The translations under genes were made by a program, and so were the position numbers. A stretch of 64,000 bases of DNA from CAWBOV01 sp963790525. GTDB lineage: Bacteria; Actinomycetota; Actinomycetes; Mycobacteriales; Jatrophihabitantaceae. The notes beneath the pieces were generated by a model. That model saw only the letters and a list, made by a program, of their open reading frames with translations, was not told the origin of the DNA and made no database searches. Location: contig CAWBOV010000003.1 of NCBI GenBank assembly GCA_963790525.1, positions 310,001 through 374,000 of the forward strand, written 5' to 3'. Shown here one piece after another: positions 46,265 through 54,274 of the stretch. Position 1 is the stretch's first letter, and each line of letters opens with the position of its first letter.

Positions 46265-47188
46265 TCACAGGATGAGCAGGACTGCGAGCAGCAGGCCGAG
46301 CACGCCCACGCCCACCGCGATCGCGGTGGCGACGAGCTTCTCGGTCCGCGTCCAGGCGGGGGAGACCCACACCAGGATCAGACCGACCACGGGCGCGACC
46401 ACGGGCACGACGAACCCACCGACGGAGAGCAGCACGATCGCCGTGATCTCCAGCCCGCCCCATCGCGCCGGTCCGTTCGGGGGAAGGAGCACCGGGATCG
46501 GAGGCTCCAGCGCGGCGCGGGCCATGGCGAGGCTGTAGAGGTAGATCGCGACGGCGACGGGCGCGACGACGCAGAACCCGAGCAGCGGCAGGCCCACCCA
46601 CGGCGAAAACGAGAAGCCGCTGTGGGTGCAGGTCGTGGAGGTGTCGGAGGCCGAGGCGGCCGACGCGCACGTCTCGGTGCTGCCGCCGGCGACGAGTCCG
46701 AGCCACAGCGCGGCGAACGGCCCGCCCGGGACGATCACCGTGCCGAGGATCTTCTCGCGGGTCCGCCAGCGCATCGAGGACCAGAGCACCCCGACGCCCA
46801 CGAGCCAGCCCAGGACGGGGACGATCGACCCGATCGTCAGCAGCGCCACGGCGGTCGCCTCGCGCGGGGTCCCCGGCCGGCGGAACCCGTACTGCGGCAC
46901 CGTGTCGAAGCCGTGCTGCGGCACCGTGTCGAAGCCGGCCGGGGGCGCCGGGACGTCGTCGCCCTCCTCGCGAGCGGCGGCGACGATCTCGTCCGGCTCG
47001 CCGAGGCGGTCGAGCAACGTCCGCACGGAGACCTCGTCGCGAGCGGACCCGTCGGCCCGCGCCTGCTCGATGTGGTGGGCGATCTCCTGCACCAGCTCGG
47101 TGCGCCGATCGGGCGGCAGCACGGCGCCGGCGCGGTCGAGGCGCTGCAGGTACTCGGCGACGATCGGGTCAGTCACTGGTGTCTCCAT
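46265..47188 (-). CDS. HAAS-domain (DUF1700-like) membrane protein
   Basis: Proteins with a HAAS helical domain followed by membrane spans usually sit next to a PadR repressor and are thought to act with it in signalling. This one is 307 residues. The N-terminal helical part is PIVAEYLQRLDRAGAVLPPDRRTELVQEIAHHIEQARA with LLDRLGEPDEIVAAAREE. A repeated GFDTVPQ linker follows, then about five membrane spans in three pairs, ending in a run of Leu. The start is ATG 47188 (GGAG 6 nt upstream) or GTG 47176 (GGAG 6 nt upstream); both overlap the PadR gene end, so translation is coupled. Confidence 0.82.
   Translation of the reverse strand: METPVTDPIVAEYLQRLDRAGAVLPPDRRTELVQEIAHHIEQARADGSARDEVSVRTLLDRLGEPDEIVAAAREEGDDVPAPPAGFDTVPQHGFDTVPQYGFRRPGTPREATAVALLTIGSIVPVLGWLVGVGVLWSSMRWRTREKILGTVIVPGGPFAALWLGLVAGGSTETCASAASASDTSTTCTHSGFSFSPWVGLPLLGFCVVAPVAVAIYLYSLAMARAALEPPIPVLLPPNGPARWGGLEITAIVLLSVGGFVVPVVAPVVGLILVWVSPAWTRTEKLVATAIAVGVGVLGLLLAVLLIL
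46887..46934 (-). repeat. 24-bp in-frame duplication in the HAAS gene
   Basis: Two units (46887-46910, 46911-46934), one mismatch, encode GFDTVPQ(Y/H) twice. Confidence 0.85.
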
Positions 47189-47534
47189 GCTCGGCTCCGG
47201 TTCCCAGAAGGTGATCGACCGAATCTCGAAAGCGCGCCCACTCGCCGCTGAAGCCCCGCAGGGCACGGCGGCCGTCGTCGGACAGGGCGTAGTACCGCCG
47301 CGGGGGCCCGGAGTCGGACTCCTGCCAGCTGGTGGTCACCCAGCCGTCGCGGCGCAGCCGGGAGAGCAGCGGGTAGATGGTGCCCTCGCTGGTGACCATG
47401 CCCTCGACCTCCCCGAGCTGGCGGACCAGGTCGAAGCCGTAGCGGGCCTCGTCCTTCAGGAGGGACAGCACGCAGAACTCGAGCACCCCGCGTCGCAGCT
47501 GGGTGATCGGGTTGCGTGTCTGACCCGGTTCCAT
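47169..47534 (-). CDS. PadR-family transcriptional regulator
   Basis: A 121-residue winged-helix repressor: LRRGVLEFCVLSLLKDEARYGFDLVRQL, then the recognition helix and wing TSEGTIYPLLSRLRRDGWVTTSWQESDSGPPRRYYALSDDGRRAL, followed by the helical dimerisation end. ATG 47534 is leaderless. The HAAS membrane gene overlaps its 3' end, the common PadR-HAAS cassette; it probably represses its own unit. The effector is unknown. Confidence 0.9.
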   Translation of the reverse strand: MEPGQTRNPITQLRRGVLEFCVLSLLKDEARYGFDLVRQLGEVEGMVTSEGTIYPLLSRLRRDGWVTTSWQESDSGPPRRYYALSDDGRRALRGFSGEWARFRDSVDHLLGTGAEHGDTSD

Positions 47535-47541
47535 GCGTCGC

Positions 47542-47547
47542 AAGGTA
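47542..47547 (-). promoter_or_regulatory. -10 TACCTT for the PadR-HAAS unit
   Basis: Minus strand, 7 nt before ATG 47534. Confidence 0.58.
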
Positions 47548-47598
47548 CTGGGTCACGCGCGCCCGGCACAAGGGGTCCGCTCGACGGGCCGGGGTGGG

Positions 47599-48567
47599 TC
47601 AGGGTTCGATGACGATCTTGCCGACGAGCTCGCCGGACTCCATGGCGGCCAGGCCGTCACGGGCGTCGGCCAACGGCAGGATGCGGTCGATCGCCGGCCG
47701 CAGCCCCGTGCCGACCATCAGCCGGGTCAGATCGGCGAGCTCGGCACGTGTTCCCATCGTCGAACCGACGACCTCCAGCTGCAGGAAGAAGAGCCGGTTC
47801 AGGTCCGCGGGCGGGTTGGCGCCGCTGGTGGCCCCCGAGATGACGATCCGCCCACCCGGACGGAGCGCTCGCATGGAGTGCGCCCAGGTGGCGTCGCCGA
47901 CGGTCTCGATGACGGCGTCGACACGGTCGGGCAGGCGGGCGCCGGGCTCGAAGGCCGCGTGCGCCCCGAGGGTCAGGGCGGCCGCCCGCTTGGCCTCGGT
48001 CCGGCCCGTGCACCACACGCGGTAGCCGGCGGTGCGGGCGAGCGCGATCGCCGCGGTCGCCACGCCACCGCTCGCGCCCTGGACGAGCACGGTCTGCCCC
48101 GGCCGCAGCCCGGACTTCACGAAGAGCATGCGGTACGCGGTGAGCCACGCGGTCGGCAGGCAGGCTGCGTCGGCGAAGGACAACTCGGCCGGTTTCGGCA
48201 CCACGTTCCCCGACGGGACCGTCACCAGCTCGGCGATCGAGCCCTGATGGCGCTCGGACAGCAGCGACCGCTTCGGGTCCAGGGTCTCGTCGCCCGTCCA
48301 CCCGGGACCGGAGATGACGGAGTGGACGATGACGTCCTCGCCGGTCGCGGTGTCGACGCCCGCCGCGTCGCAGCCCAGGATCATGGGGAACTGCTCGGGC
48401 TTGATGCCGACGCCGCGCAGCGTCCAGAGGTCATGGTGGTTCAGGCTCGCGGCCTTGACCTGCACCGTCGTCCAGCCGGGTGCCACGTCCGGTTCGGGGC
48501 GTTCGCCGACGACGGCACGGGAGAGCGGATCGGCTGCGTCAGGTGCCGAGGCATAGAGGGCGCGCAT
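47599..48567 (-). CDS. zinc-type MDR dehydrogenase / quinone oxidoreductase
   Basis: A 322-residue medium-chain reductase: VQVKAASLNHHDLWTLRGVG, MILGCDAAGV, then SFADAACLPTAWLTAYRML, the nucleotide loop VLVQGASGGVATAAIALARTAG and VVGSTMGTRAELADL. The structural-zinc cysteine cluster of classical alcohol dehydrogenases is missing, which points to the quinone reductase-like branch. The substrate is not evident. Its promoter faces the RNase gene, about 20 bp away. Confidence 0.88.
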   Translation of the reverse strand: MRALYASAPDAADPLSRAVVGERPEPDVAPGWTTVQVKAASLNHHDLWTLRGVGIKPEQFPMILGCDAAGVDTATGEDVIVHSVISGPGWTGDETLDPKRSLLSERHQGSIAELVTVPSGNVVPKPAELSFADAACLPTAWLTAYRMLFVKSGLRPGQTVLVQGASGGVATAAIALARTAGYRVWCTGRTEAKRAAALTLGAHAAFEPGARLPDRVDAVIETVGDATWAHSMRALRPGGRIVISGATSGANPPADLNRLFFLQLEVVGSTMGTRAELADLTRLMVGTGLRPAIDRILPLADARDGLAAMESGELVGKIVIEP

Positions 48568-48574
48568 GCGACGG

Positions 48575-48580
48575 AGCCTA
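48575..48580 (-). promoter_or_regulatory. -10 TAGGCT for the MDR dehydrogenase
   Basis: Minus strand, 7 nt before ATG 48567; nearly abuts the divergent RNase promoter. Confidence 0.6.
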
Positions 48581-48598
48581 CGTCGCGCGCCCTGCGGC

Positions 48599-48604
48599 TA
48601 GGGT
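48599..48604 (+). promoter_or_regulatory. -10 TAGGGT for the RNase-barstar unit
   Basis: Ends 8 nt before GTG 48613. Confidence 0.58.
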
Positions 48605-48612
48605 TGCGACTC

Positions 48613-49035
48613 GTGCCTCGCATCCGCCGCCCGCTCCTGGCGCTGCTGGTGCTGCTCGCCCTGCTCGTCGTCGGCTACACGGCGCGGACGATCAGCGACC
48701 ATTCCGGGCCGTCGGCGCCGTCCACGCCCACCGCCACCGCGGGCACGACCCCCGGCGCGCTGGTGGGGCTGTCGACCTTGCCCCTGCAGGCTCGGCAGAC
48801 CGTGGCCCTGATCCGAGTGGGCGGGCCGTTCCCGTACCGGGAGGACGGCGTCGTGTTCCGCAACGCCGAACACCTGCTTCCCGCCGAGCCCTCCGGGTAC
48901 TACCACGAGTACACCGTCACCACGCCGGGCTCACCGGATCGGGGAACCCGCCGCATCATCACCGGGCGCGCGGGCGAGTTCTACTACACCGCCGACCACT
49001 ACGAGTCCTTCGTCCGCGTGGACGTCACCTCGTGA
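48613..49035 (+). CDS. secreted guanyl-specific ribonuclease of the RNase Sa (N1/T1) family
   Basis: A 140-residue protein with an N-terminal hydrophobic segment (residues 7-23, LLALLVLLALLVVGYTA) that could be a signal peptide or anchor, a Ser/Thr/Pro linker, then the RNase domain. Motifs match RNase Sa: PFPYREDGVVFRN, a glutamate in GYYHEYTV, an arginine in GTRRIITG and a histidine in YTADHYESF, the E/R/H catalytic set. The stop overlaps the barstar GTG, so immunity is translated together with the enzyme. It probably hydrolyses RNA outside the cell. Confidence 0.9.
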   Translation: MPRIRRPLLALLVLLALLVVGYTARTISDHSGPSAPSTPTATAGTTPGALVGLSTLPLQARQTVALIRVGGPFPYREDGVVFRNAEHLLPAEPSGYYHEYTVTTPGSPDRGTRRIITGRAGEFYYTADHYESFVRVDVTS

Positions 49036-49349
49036 CGACGGACCTCGACGCGGTACGCGACCGCTTCCCGGACGTGCGGGTGGTGGAGGCGGCGAGGACG
49101 AAGCGGGCGAGCATCGCGGCGTTCTACCGGGCCCTCGACGCGCCGGAGTACGCGGCCACGAACTACGACGCGTTCGCCGACGTCCTGCGCGACCTCGGCT
49201 GGCTGCCGCCCGGACCGGTCGCGCTCGCCTGGCGGGTCGGCGCGGAGCTGCCCGCACCGGTACGCGAGGAGCTGCTCGACATCCTGCGGGACGCGGTCGA
49301 GGAGTCGGCCGCCGGGGAGCGTCCGCTCACCCTGCACCTGATCCGCTGA
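49032..49349 (+). CDS. barstar-family ribonuclease inhibitor
   Basis: A 105-residue intracellular inhibitor expected to neutralise the co-encoded RNase. It has the barstar pattern: TKRASIAAFYRALDAPEYAATNYDAFADVLRDLGWLP (split over two lines of the fold) with the key acidic helix around NYDAF, then LAWRVGAELPAPVREELLDIL and a final LTLHLI strand. The gene overlaps the RNase stop by 4 nt and its 3' end overlaps the enoyl-CoA hydratase gene on the other strand by 23 bp. Confidence 0.9.
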   Translation: MTTDLDAVRDRFPDVRVVEAARTKRASIAAFYRALDAPEYAATNYDAFADVLRDLGWLPPGPVALAWRVGAELPAPVREELLDILRDAVEESAAGERPLTLHLIR

Positions 49350-50109
49350 CCGGGACCCAGGCGGCGGGGCGCTTGTCCCGGAAGGCGGCGATGCCCTCCT
49401 GACCCTCCGGCCCGGCGAAGGCCGCGGCGGACAGGGCGCCGAGCTCGTCCAGGTCGACGGCCAGCGAGGGCTTCGCGCGCCGCAGGATCTCCTTGGTCGC
49501 GGCCAGCGCGTCCGGTGCCCCGAGACAGATCAGCCCGGCCAGCCGCGCCACCTCGGCGTCGAGCCGCTCCGGGGCGACGGCGGAGGAGACGAGCCCGATC
49601 GCCGCCGCGCGCGCCGCGTCGAAGACGGCCCCGGTCAGGAACAGCTCGGCTGCCGCGCGCGCCGACACCCGCGGCAGCACCGGTGCGGAGATCACGGCCG
49701 GGACCAGCCCCAGCCGGACCTCGGTGAACGCGAAATCGGCGTCGGTGGAAGCGACCGCGAGGTCGCAGACGGCCACCAGCCCGACCCCGCCGGCGCGCGA
49801 CTTGCCGCCGACGCGGGCGATCACCGGCTTCGGGCAGGTCCAGATCGCCTCCAGCAGGGCCGGAAACGCGACGACCGGCTGGGCGTGCGGTGGCGCGTCG
49901 ACGGTCGCCCGCAGGTCCATGCCCGAGCAGAAGACCGGCCCGGTGTGCGAGAGCACGATCACCCGGACCTGCGGATCGGCAACGACGTCGGCCAGCCCCG
50001 CGCGGAGGTCCGCCAGCAGCGACACGCTCAGGGCGTTGCGGTTCGCCGGCGAGTCCAGGGTCAGCGTCGCGACCCCTCCGTCGACGCTGCGGCCCACTTG
50101 GCTGGTCAC
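49327..50109 (-). CDS. enoyl-CoA hydratase/isomerase
   Basis: A 260-residue crotonase-fold protein: DSPANRNALSVSLLADLRAGL, VLSHTGPVFCSGMDLRA, ARVGGKSRAGGVGLVAVCDLAVAS, FTEVRLGLVPAVIS. The first catalytic glutamate position lies in GGKSRAGGVGLV; the position is less conserved than in true hydratases, so isomerase or other activity is possible. GTG 50109 with GGAAGG 7 nt upstream is preferred over the longer ORF start at 50181. It is not in a recognisable fatty acid operon. Confidence 0.85.
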   Translation of the reverse strand: MTSQVGRSVDGGVATLTLDSPANRNALSVSLLADLRAGLADVVADPQVRVIVLSHTGPVFCSGMDLRATVDAPPHAQPVVAFPALLEAIWTCPKPVIARVGGKSRAGGVGLVAVCDLAVASTDADFAFTEVRLGLVPAVISAPVLPRVSARAAAELFLTGAVFDAARAAAIGLVSSAVAPERLDAEVARLAGLICLGAPDALAATKEILRRAKPSLAVDLDELGALSAAAFAGPEGQEGIAAFRDKRPAAWVPVSGSGAG

Positions 50110-50190
50110 GTCGGCGCCTTCCGTCCAGGACACGATTGCGTGCTCATCGGCGGGTCGCCTGCAGGTGACCCCAGGTCGCATTGAACACTG

Positions 50191-51421
50191 GTGGGCGTGT
50201 CACCGTCAGCACTTCCCCTGGGATCGCCCGCGCCGCCGTCCGGTGAGCTGCCTGTCTCCGCCCTGCTCGAAGCGCCCACCACGCCCTTCGGCTTCTACGT
50301 CCACATCCCGTTCTGCGCCACCCGCTGCGGGTACTGCGACTTCAACACCTACACCGCCGAGGAGCTCGGGTCGGGCGTCAGCCGCAGCACGTGGGCCGAC
50401 ACGCTGCTCTCGGAGGTCCGCCTGGCGCGCGACGTGCTGCGCCACCGCGTCCCGCCCGTCTCGACGATCTTCTTCGGCGGCGGGACGCCCACCCTGCTGC
50501 CCGCGGAGCACCTCGGGGTCGTCGTCCGTGAGATCAGTCGAGACGTTCGGCCTTGCCGCCGACGCGGAGATCACGACGGAGGCCAATCCCGAGTCGGTGA
50601 CGCAGGCCTACTTCGAGAGCCTCCGCGCGAACGGGTTCACCCGCGTGTCGATCGGCATGCAGTCGGCGATCCCGCACGTGCTCGAGGTGCTCGACCGCCA
50701 GCACCGCCCCGGACGCCCCGAGGCGGCGGTCGCCGAGGCGCGCGCGGCCGGGTTCGAGCACGTGAACCTCGACCTGATCTACGGCGCGCCGTACGAGACC
50801 GAGGCCGACTGGCAGGCGTCGCTGGACGCCGCGATCGGCGCGGGTGCCGACCATGTCAGCGCCTACGCGCTGGTCGTCGAGGAGGGGACGGCGCTCGCCC
50901 GCCAGGTCGCCCAAGGGGTCGTCCCCGCACCCGACGACGACCTGCTCGCCGACCGCTACGTCCAGGCCGACGAGACGCTGTCGGCGGCCGGGTTCGAGTG
51001 GTACGAGGTGTCGAACTGGGCCCGCACGCCGGCGGACCGGTGCCGGCACAACGAGCTCTACTGGGAGGGCGCGAACTGGTGGGGCATCGGACCGGGCGCC
51101 CACAGCCACGTCGGCGGCGTGCGCTGGTGGAACGTCAAGCACCCGTCGCGCTACGCCACCACCGTGGCGGCCGGGCGCAGCCCCGCGGCAGGGCGCGAAC
51201 TGCTCGACCGCACGGCGATCGAGACCGAGACGCTCATGCTCGGGATCAGGATGCGCGACGGGCTGGCGATCAGCGACCTCGGTGCCGGTGCCGAGCGCAA
51301 GGCGGCCGCCCAGGTCAAGTGGGGCCTGCTCGACGCCGTCGCCTGGCGGCAGGGCCGAGCGGTGCTCACCCAGCGCGGGCGCCTGCTGGCCGACGCGGTC
51401 GTACGCGACCTGATGCAGTAG
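50191..51421 (+). CDS. hemW: radical SAM heme chaperone HemW (one insertion)
   Basis: HemW inserts heme into respiratory proteins and was formerly annotated as oxygen-independent coproporphyrinogen oxidase. The iron-sulfur motif is FCATRCGYCDF (CxxxCxxC), followed by STIFFGGGTPTLLPAEHL. Near 50536 a surplus base breaks REIVETFGLAADAEIT; the other frame carries on with EANPESVTQAYFESL, GVNRVSIGMQS-type FTRVSIGMQSAIPHVLEVLDR and HEMW-typical YEVSNWARTPADRCRHNELYW. The corrected length is about 409 residues. GTG at 50191 or 50197 are both possible starts. It precedes hrcA-dnaJ, as in many actinobacteria. Confidence 0.88.
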
Positions 51422-51431
51422 GGGTCACGCA

Positions 51432-51740
51432 CTACCGCGGCTTGAGCTCGTCCAGGTCGAGCACCCGCATGTGCAGGGTGTGCCGCTGCTGGAGTGCCGC
51501 GCGCAGGGCGCGGTGGATGCCGTCCTCCAGGTAGATCTCGCCGTTCCACTGGACGGCGTGCGGGAACAGGTCGCCGTAGAACGTCGATTCCTCGTCGAGC
51601 AGGGTGTCCAGGGCGAGCATGCGCTTGGTCGTGATGAGTTCGTCCAGGCGGACCGTGCGCGGCGGCACCCCGGCCCAGTCCCGCGCGCTGAACTTGTGGT
51701 CGGGGTACGGCCGCCCGTCCCGAACCGCCTTGAAGATCAA
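51432..51740 (-). CDS. conserved actinobacterial protein with a ParB-like DGIHR motif
   Basis: A 102-residue protein of a small family found near hemW/hrcA in actinobacteria. It reads IFKAVRDGRPYPDH, DWAGVPPRTVRLDELITTKRMLALDTLL, STFYGDLFPHAVQWNGEIYLEDGIHRALRAALQQ. The EDGIHRALRA segment resembles the GxHR loop of ParB-type N-terminal domains. Some databases may label relatives as antitoxins, which I cannot confirm. No ATG or GTG precedes the conserved start; TTG 51740 is used, otherwise a base error hides a GTG. TAGGCT (51777-51782, minus strand) would give a leader of about 35 nt. Confidence 0.65.
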   Translation of the reverse strand: MIFKAVRDGRPYPDHKFSARDWAGVPPRTVRLDELITTKRMLALDTLLDEESTFYGDLFPHAVQWNGEIYLEDGIHRALRAALQQRHTLHMRVLDLDELKPR

Positions 51741-51776
51741 CCCAACCCCCGCCTCAGCGCCACCGTCGTTGCCAGG

Positions 51777-51782
51777 GAGCCT
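51777..51782 (-). promoter_or_regulatory. -10 TAGGCT for the DGIHR protein gene
   Basis: Minus strand, about 36 nt before TTG 51740; no leaderless start is available. Confidence 0.4.
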
Positions 51783-51889
51783 AGCGGCGCCGGGGGAATT
51801 CGCCCGTTCTGTTATCGGACCATCACCTTCGGTCGGCGCGCGCGCCGGTCCCGGCGGGCCGCGTGGCCGGGTCCGCGGCGCCGCGAACC

Positions 51890-51895
51890 GTAAGC
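51890..51895 (+). promoter_or_regulatory. -10 TAAGCT for hrcA
   Basis: About 40 nt before ATG 51936, with GGAAGGAAGG as SD in between. A CIRCE element was looked for and not found. Confidence 0.45.
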
Positions 51896-51935
51896 TGGGA
51901 GGCGGCGCCTGCGGCCGCCGGGAAGGAAGGGCTGG

Positions 51936-52949
51936 ATGAACGTCGAGGAACGCAAGCTGGAAGTACTGCGGGCCATCGTCGAGGACTTCATCGCCACCCG
52001 GGAGCCGGTCGGCAGCAAGGGCCTCGTCGACCGCCACCACCTCGGGGTCTCCTCGGCCACCATCCGCAACGACATGGCCGCGCTGGAGGACGAGGGGCTC
52101 ATCGCCCAGCCGCACACCTCGGCCGGCCGGGTCCCCACCGACGCCGGCTACCGGATGTTCGTGGACCGGCTGACCGCGCTGAAGCCGCTGACGGCGGCCG
52201 AGCGCCGCGCCATCGAGACCTTCCTCAACGACGCGGTCGATCTCGACGACGTGCTGCACCGGGCGGTGCGGGCGCTGGCCCAGCTCACCCGCAACGTCGC
52301 GGTCGTGCAGTACCCGTCGCTCTCGCGCAGCCGGGTGCGGCACCTGGAGGTCGTCGCCCTCACGCCGTCGCGCCTGATGCTGGTGCTCATCACCGACACC
52401 GGCCGGGTCGAGCAGCGGATCGTCGAGCTGCCGGCCGCGGTCAGCGAGGAGTCGGTGTACGAGCTGCGGACGACCCTGAACTCGCGGCTGCGGGACCGCC
52501 CCCTCGTGGAGGCACCGCAGATCGTCTCGGAGATGCCCGGGACCGTGCCGGCCCACGTGCGCGGGCTGGTGACGACGCTCACGACGGTCCTCCTGGAGAC
52601 GCTCGTCGAGCAGCACAGCGAGCGGATGCTGCTGGGCGGCACCGCCAACCTGACCGAGCACGCCCTGGACTTCCCCGCGATCCGGCCCGTCCTGGAGGCG
52701 CTCGAGGAGCAGGTGGTGATGCTGCGCCTGCTCGACCAGTCGGTGACGTCGAGCCAGATCGTCGTGCGGATCGGCAACGAGACCGGGCACGAGGCGCTGC
52801 TCGGCGCGGCACTGGTGTCGGCGGGGTACGGCCCGACGTCGACGGCGGTCGCCGGCGTGGGGGTGCTCGGGCCGAGCCGGATGGACTACGCGCACACCAT
52901 GGCACGGGTCGCGGCCGTCGCCCGGTACGTCGGCGAACTGCTCGGCTGA
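51936..52949 (+). CDS. hrcA: heat-shock repressor HrcA
   Basis: HrcA represses groE-type genes at CIRCE sites and needs GroEL for activity. The intact 337-residue protein starts with the winged-helix domain (LEVLRAIVEDFIATREPVGSKGL, ATIRNDMAALEDEGLIAQPHTSAGRVPTDAGYR), then the GAF-like and IDD regions with VTPSRLMLVLITDTGRVEQ-type LTPSRLMLVLITDTGRVEQ, and a conserved IGNETGHEALLGAALVSAGYG near the end. dnaJ follows after 186 bp with its own promoter. Confidence 0.95.
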   Translation: MNVEERKLEVLRAIVEDFIATREPVGSKGLVDRHHLGVSSATIRNDMAALEDEGLIAQPHTSAGRVPTDAGYRMFVDRLTALKPLTAAERRAIETFLNDAVDLDDVLHRAVRALAQLTRNVAVVQYPSLSRSRVRHLEVVALTPSRLMLVLITDTGRVEQRIVELPAAVSEESVYELRTTLNSRLRDRPLVEAPQIVSEMPGTVPAHVRGLVTTLTTVLLETLVEQHSERMLLGGTANLTEHALDFPAIRPVLEALEEQVVMLRLLDQSVTSSQIVVRIGNETGHEALLGAALVSAGYGPTSTAVAGVGVLGPSRMDYAHTMARVAAVARYVGELLG

Positions 52950-52956
52950 TCCCGGC

Positions 52957-52998
52957 CCGCAAGCCCCGGTGATCCGACCGCAGGCCGCGGTGATCCGG
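52957..52998 (+). repeat. 21-bp imperfect tandem repeat between hrcA and dnaJ
   Basis: 52957-52977 and 52978-52998 agree at 18 of 21 positions, core CGGTGATCCG. It might bind a regulator or be a neutral duplication. Confidence 0.6.
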
Positions 52999-53028
52999 TC
53001 GCCGGGCGGCGGCACCCGGCCCGGTCCG

Positions 53029-53034
53029 TACACT
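53029..53034 (+). promoter_or_regulatory. -10 TACACT for dnaJ
   Basis: About 100 nt before the dnaJ GTG, giving a long leader. No HAIR or CIRCE-like operator is recognised. Confidence 0.45.
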
Positions 53035-53135
53035 GGTGAGTCGGCGGTACCGCTGCTCGCCGCAGAGCCGATCCTGCCGCAGCTCGGCGCTGCCACGGCA
53101 GTGCACTTCGTTTCTGACGGTAAGGACATGGCCCA

Positions 53136-54272
53136 GTGCCCCAGCCCCCTCGCGACTACTACGGCCTGCTCGGCGTCTCCCAGGACGCCACGCCCGAGGA
53201 GATCAAGCGTGCCTACCGCAGGCTGGCCCGGGAACTGCACCCCGACGTCAACCCCGATCCCGCCTCCCAGGAGCGGTTCAAGGACATCACCGTCGCCTAC
53301 GAGGTGCTGTCGGACCCGGAGAAGCGGCACATGGTCGACCTCGGCGGCGACCCGTTCGGGTCCGCGGGCGGCGGCGGAGGATCACCGTTCGCCGGCTTCG
53401 GCGGGCTGGGCGACGTCTTCGACATGTTCTTCGGCGGCACGCAGGGCCAGCGTGGCCCGCGCAGCCGCGTCCGTCAGGGTGCCGACGCGCTGCTGCGGAT
53501 AGACCTGACGATGGCCGAGACCGCGCTCGGCGCGCACAAGGACATCACCGTCGACACCGCGGTCCTGTGCACCACGTGCTCCGGCGACGGCTGCGCTCCC
53601 GGGACGTCACCGCGCACCTGTGACACCTGCGGTGGCCGCGGCGAGGTCCAGTCGGTGCAGCGTTCGCTGCTGGGCAACGTCATGACCAGCAGGGCGTGCC
53701 CCGTCTGTGCCGGCACCGGCGAGGTCATCCCCAACCCGTGCCCGACCTGCGGCGGCGACGGACGGATCCGCGCCCGGCGCACGATCCCGATCGACGTCCC
53801 CGCCGGCATCGAGGACGGCATGCGCATCCGGCTCACCGGCGAGGGCGAGGTCGGCCAGAACGGCGGCCCGGCCGGCGATCTCTACATCGAGATCCACGAG
53901 CTGCAGCACGACTTCTTCACCCGGGACGGCGCCGACGTGCACTGCACGATCGGTGTGCCGATGACCGCCGCGGCACTCGGGACAGAGCTGCCGATCACCC
54001 TCATCGACGGGGCCGAGGAGCGGATCGAGGTCAAGGCGGGCACCCAGAGCGGCACGGTGCTGACGCTGCGCGGCAAGGGCGTCACCCACCTGCGCGGCAG
54101 CGGGCGCGGTGACCTCTACGTCCATGTCGAGGTGCGCACGCCCACCAAGCTGGACGTCGAGCAGGAGAAGCTGCTCCGCGAGTTCGCCACCCTGCGGGAC
54201 GAGCAGGTGTCGCTGTCGACCCCCCGCAACGGTTTCCTGGGCAAGGTGCGCGACGCGTTCAACGGCCGCTGA
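53136..54272 (+). CDS. dnaJ: molecular chaperone DnaJ (DnaJ2 type)
   Basis: The 378-residue J-protein activates DnaK ATPase. It has the J-domain with HPD (LHPDVNP), the glycine-rich region (DPFGSAGGGGGSPFAGFGG), four zinc-binding repeats (CTTCSGDG, CDTCGGRG, CPVCAGTG, CPTCGGDG) and the C-terminal substrate-binding domains. No dnaK or grpE is adjacent, so this is the hrcA-linked second DnaJ of actinobacteria. GTG 53136 follows AAGGA at about 10 nt. rsmE begins 2 nt after the stop. Confidence 0.96.
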   Translation: MPQPPRDYYGLLGVSQDATPEEIKRAYRRLARELHPDVNPDPASQERFKDITVAYEVLSDPEKRHMVDLGGDPFGSAGGGGGSPFAGFGGLGDVFDMFFGGTQGQRGPRSRVRQGADALLRIDLTMAETALGAHKDITVDTAVLCTTCSGDGCAPGTSPRTCDTCGGRGEVQSVQRSLLGNVMTSRACPVCAGTGEVIPNPCPTCGGDGRIRARRTIPIDVPAGIEDGMRIRLTGEGEVGQNGGPAGDLYIEIHELQHDFFTRDGADVHCTIGVPMTAAALGTELPITLIDGAEERIEVKAGTQSGTVLTLRGKGVTHLRGSGRGDLYVHVEVRTPTKLDVEQEKLLREFATLRDEQVSLSTPRNGFLGKVRDAFNGR

Positions 54273-54274
54273 GC

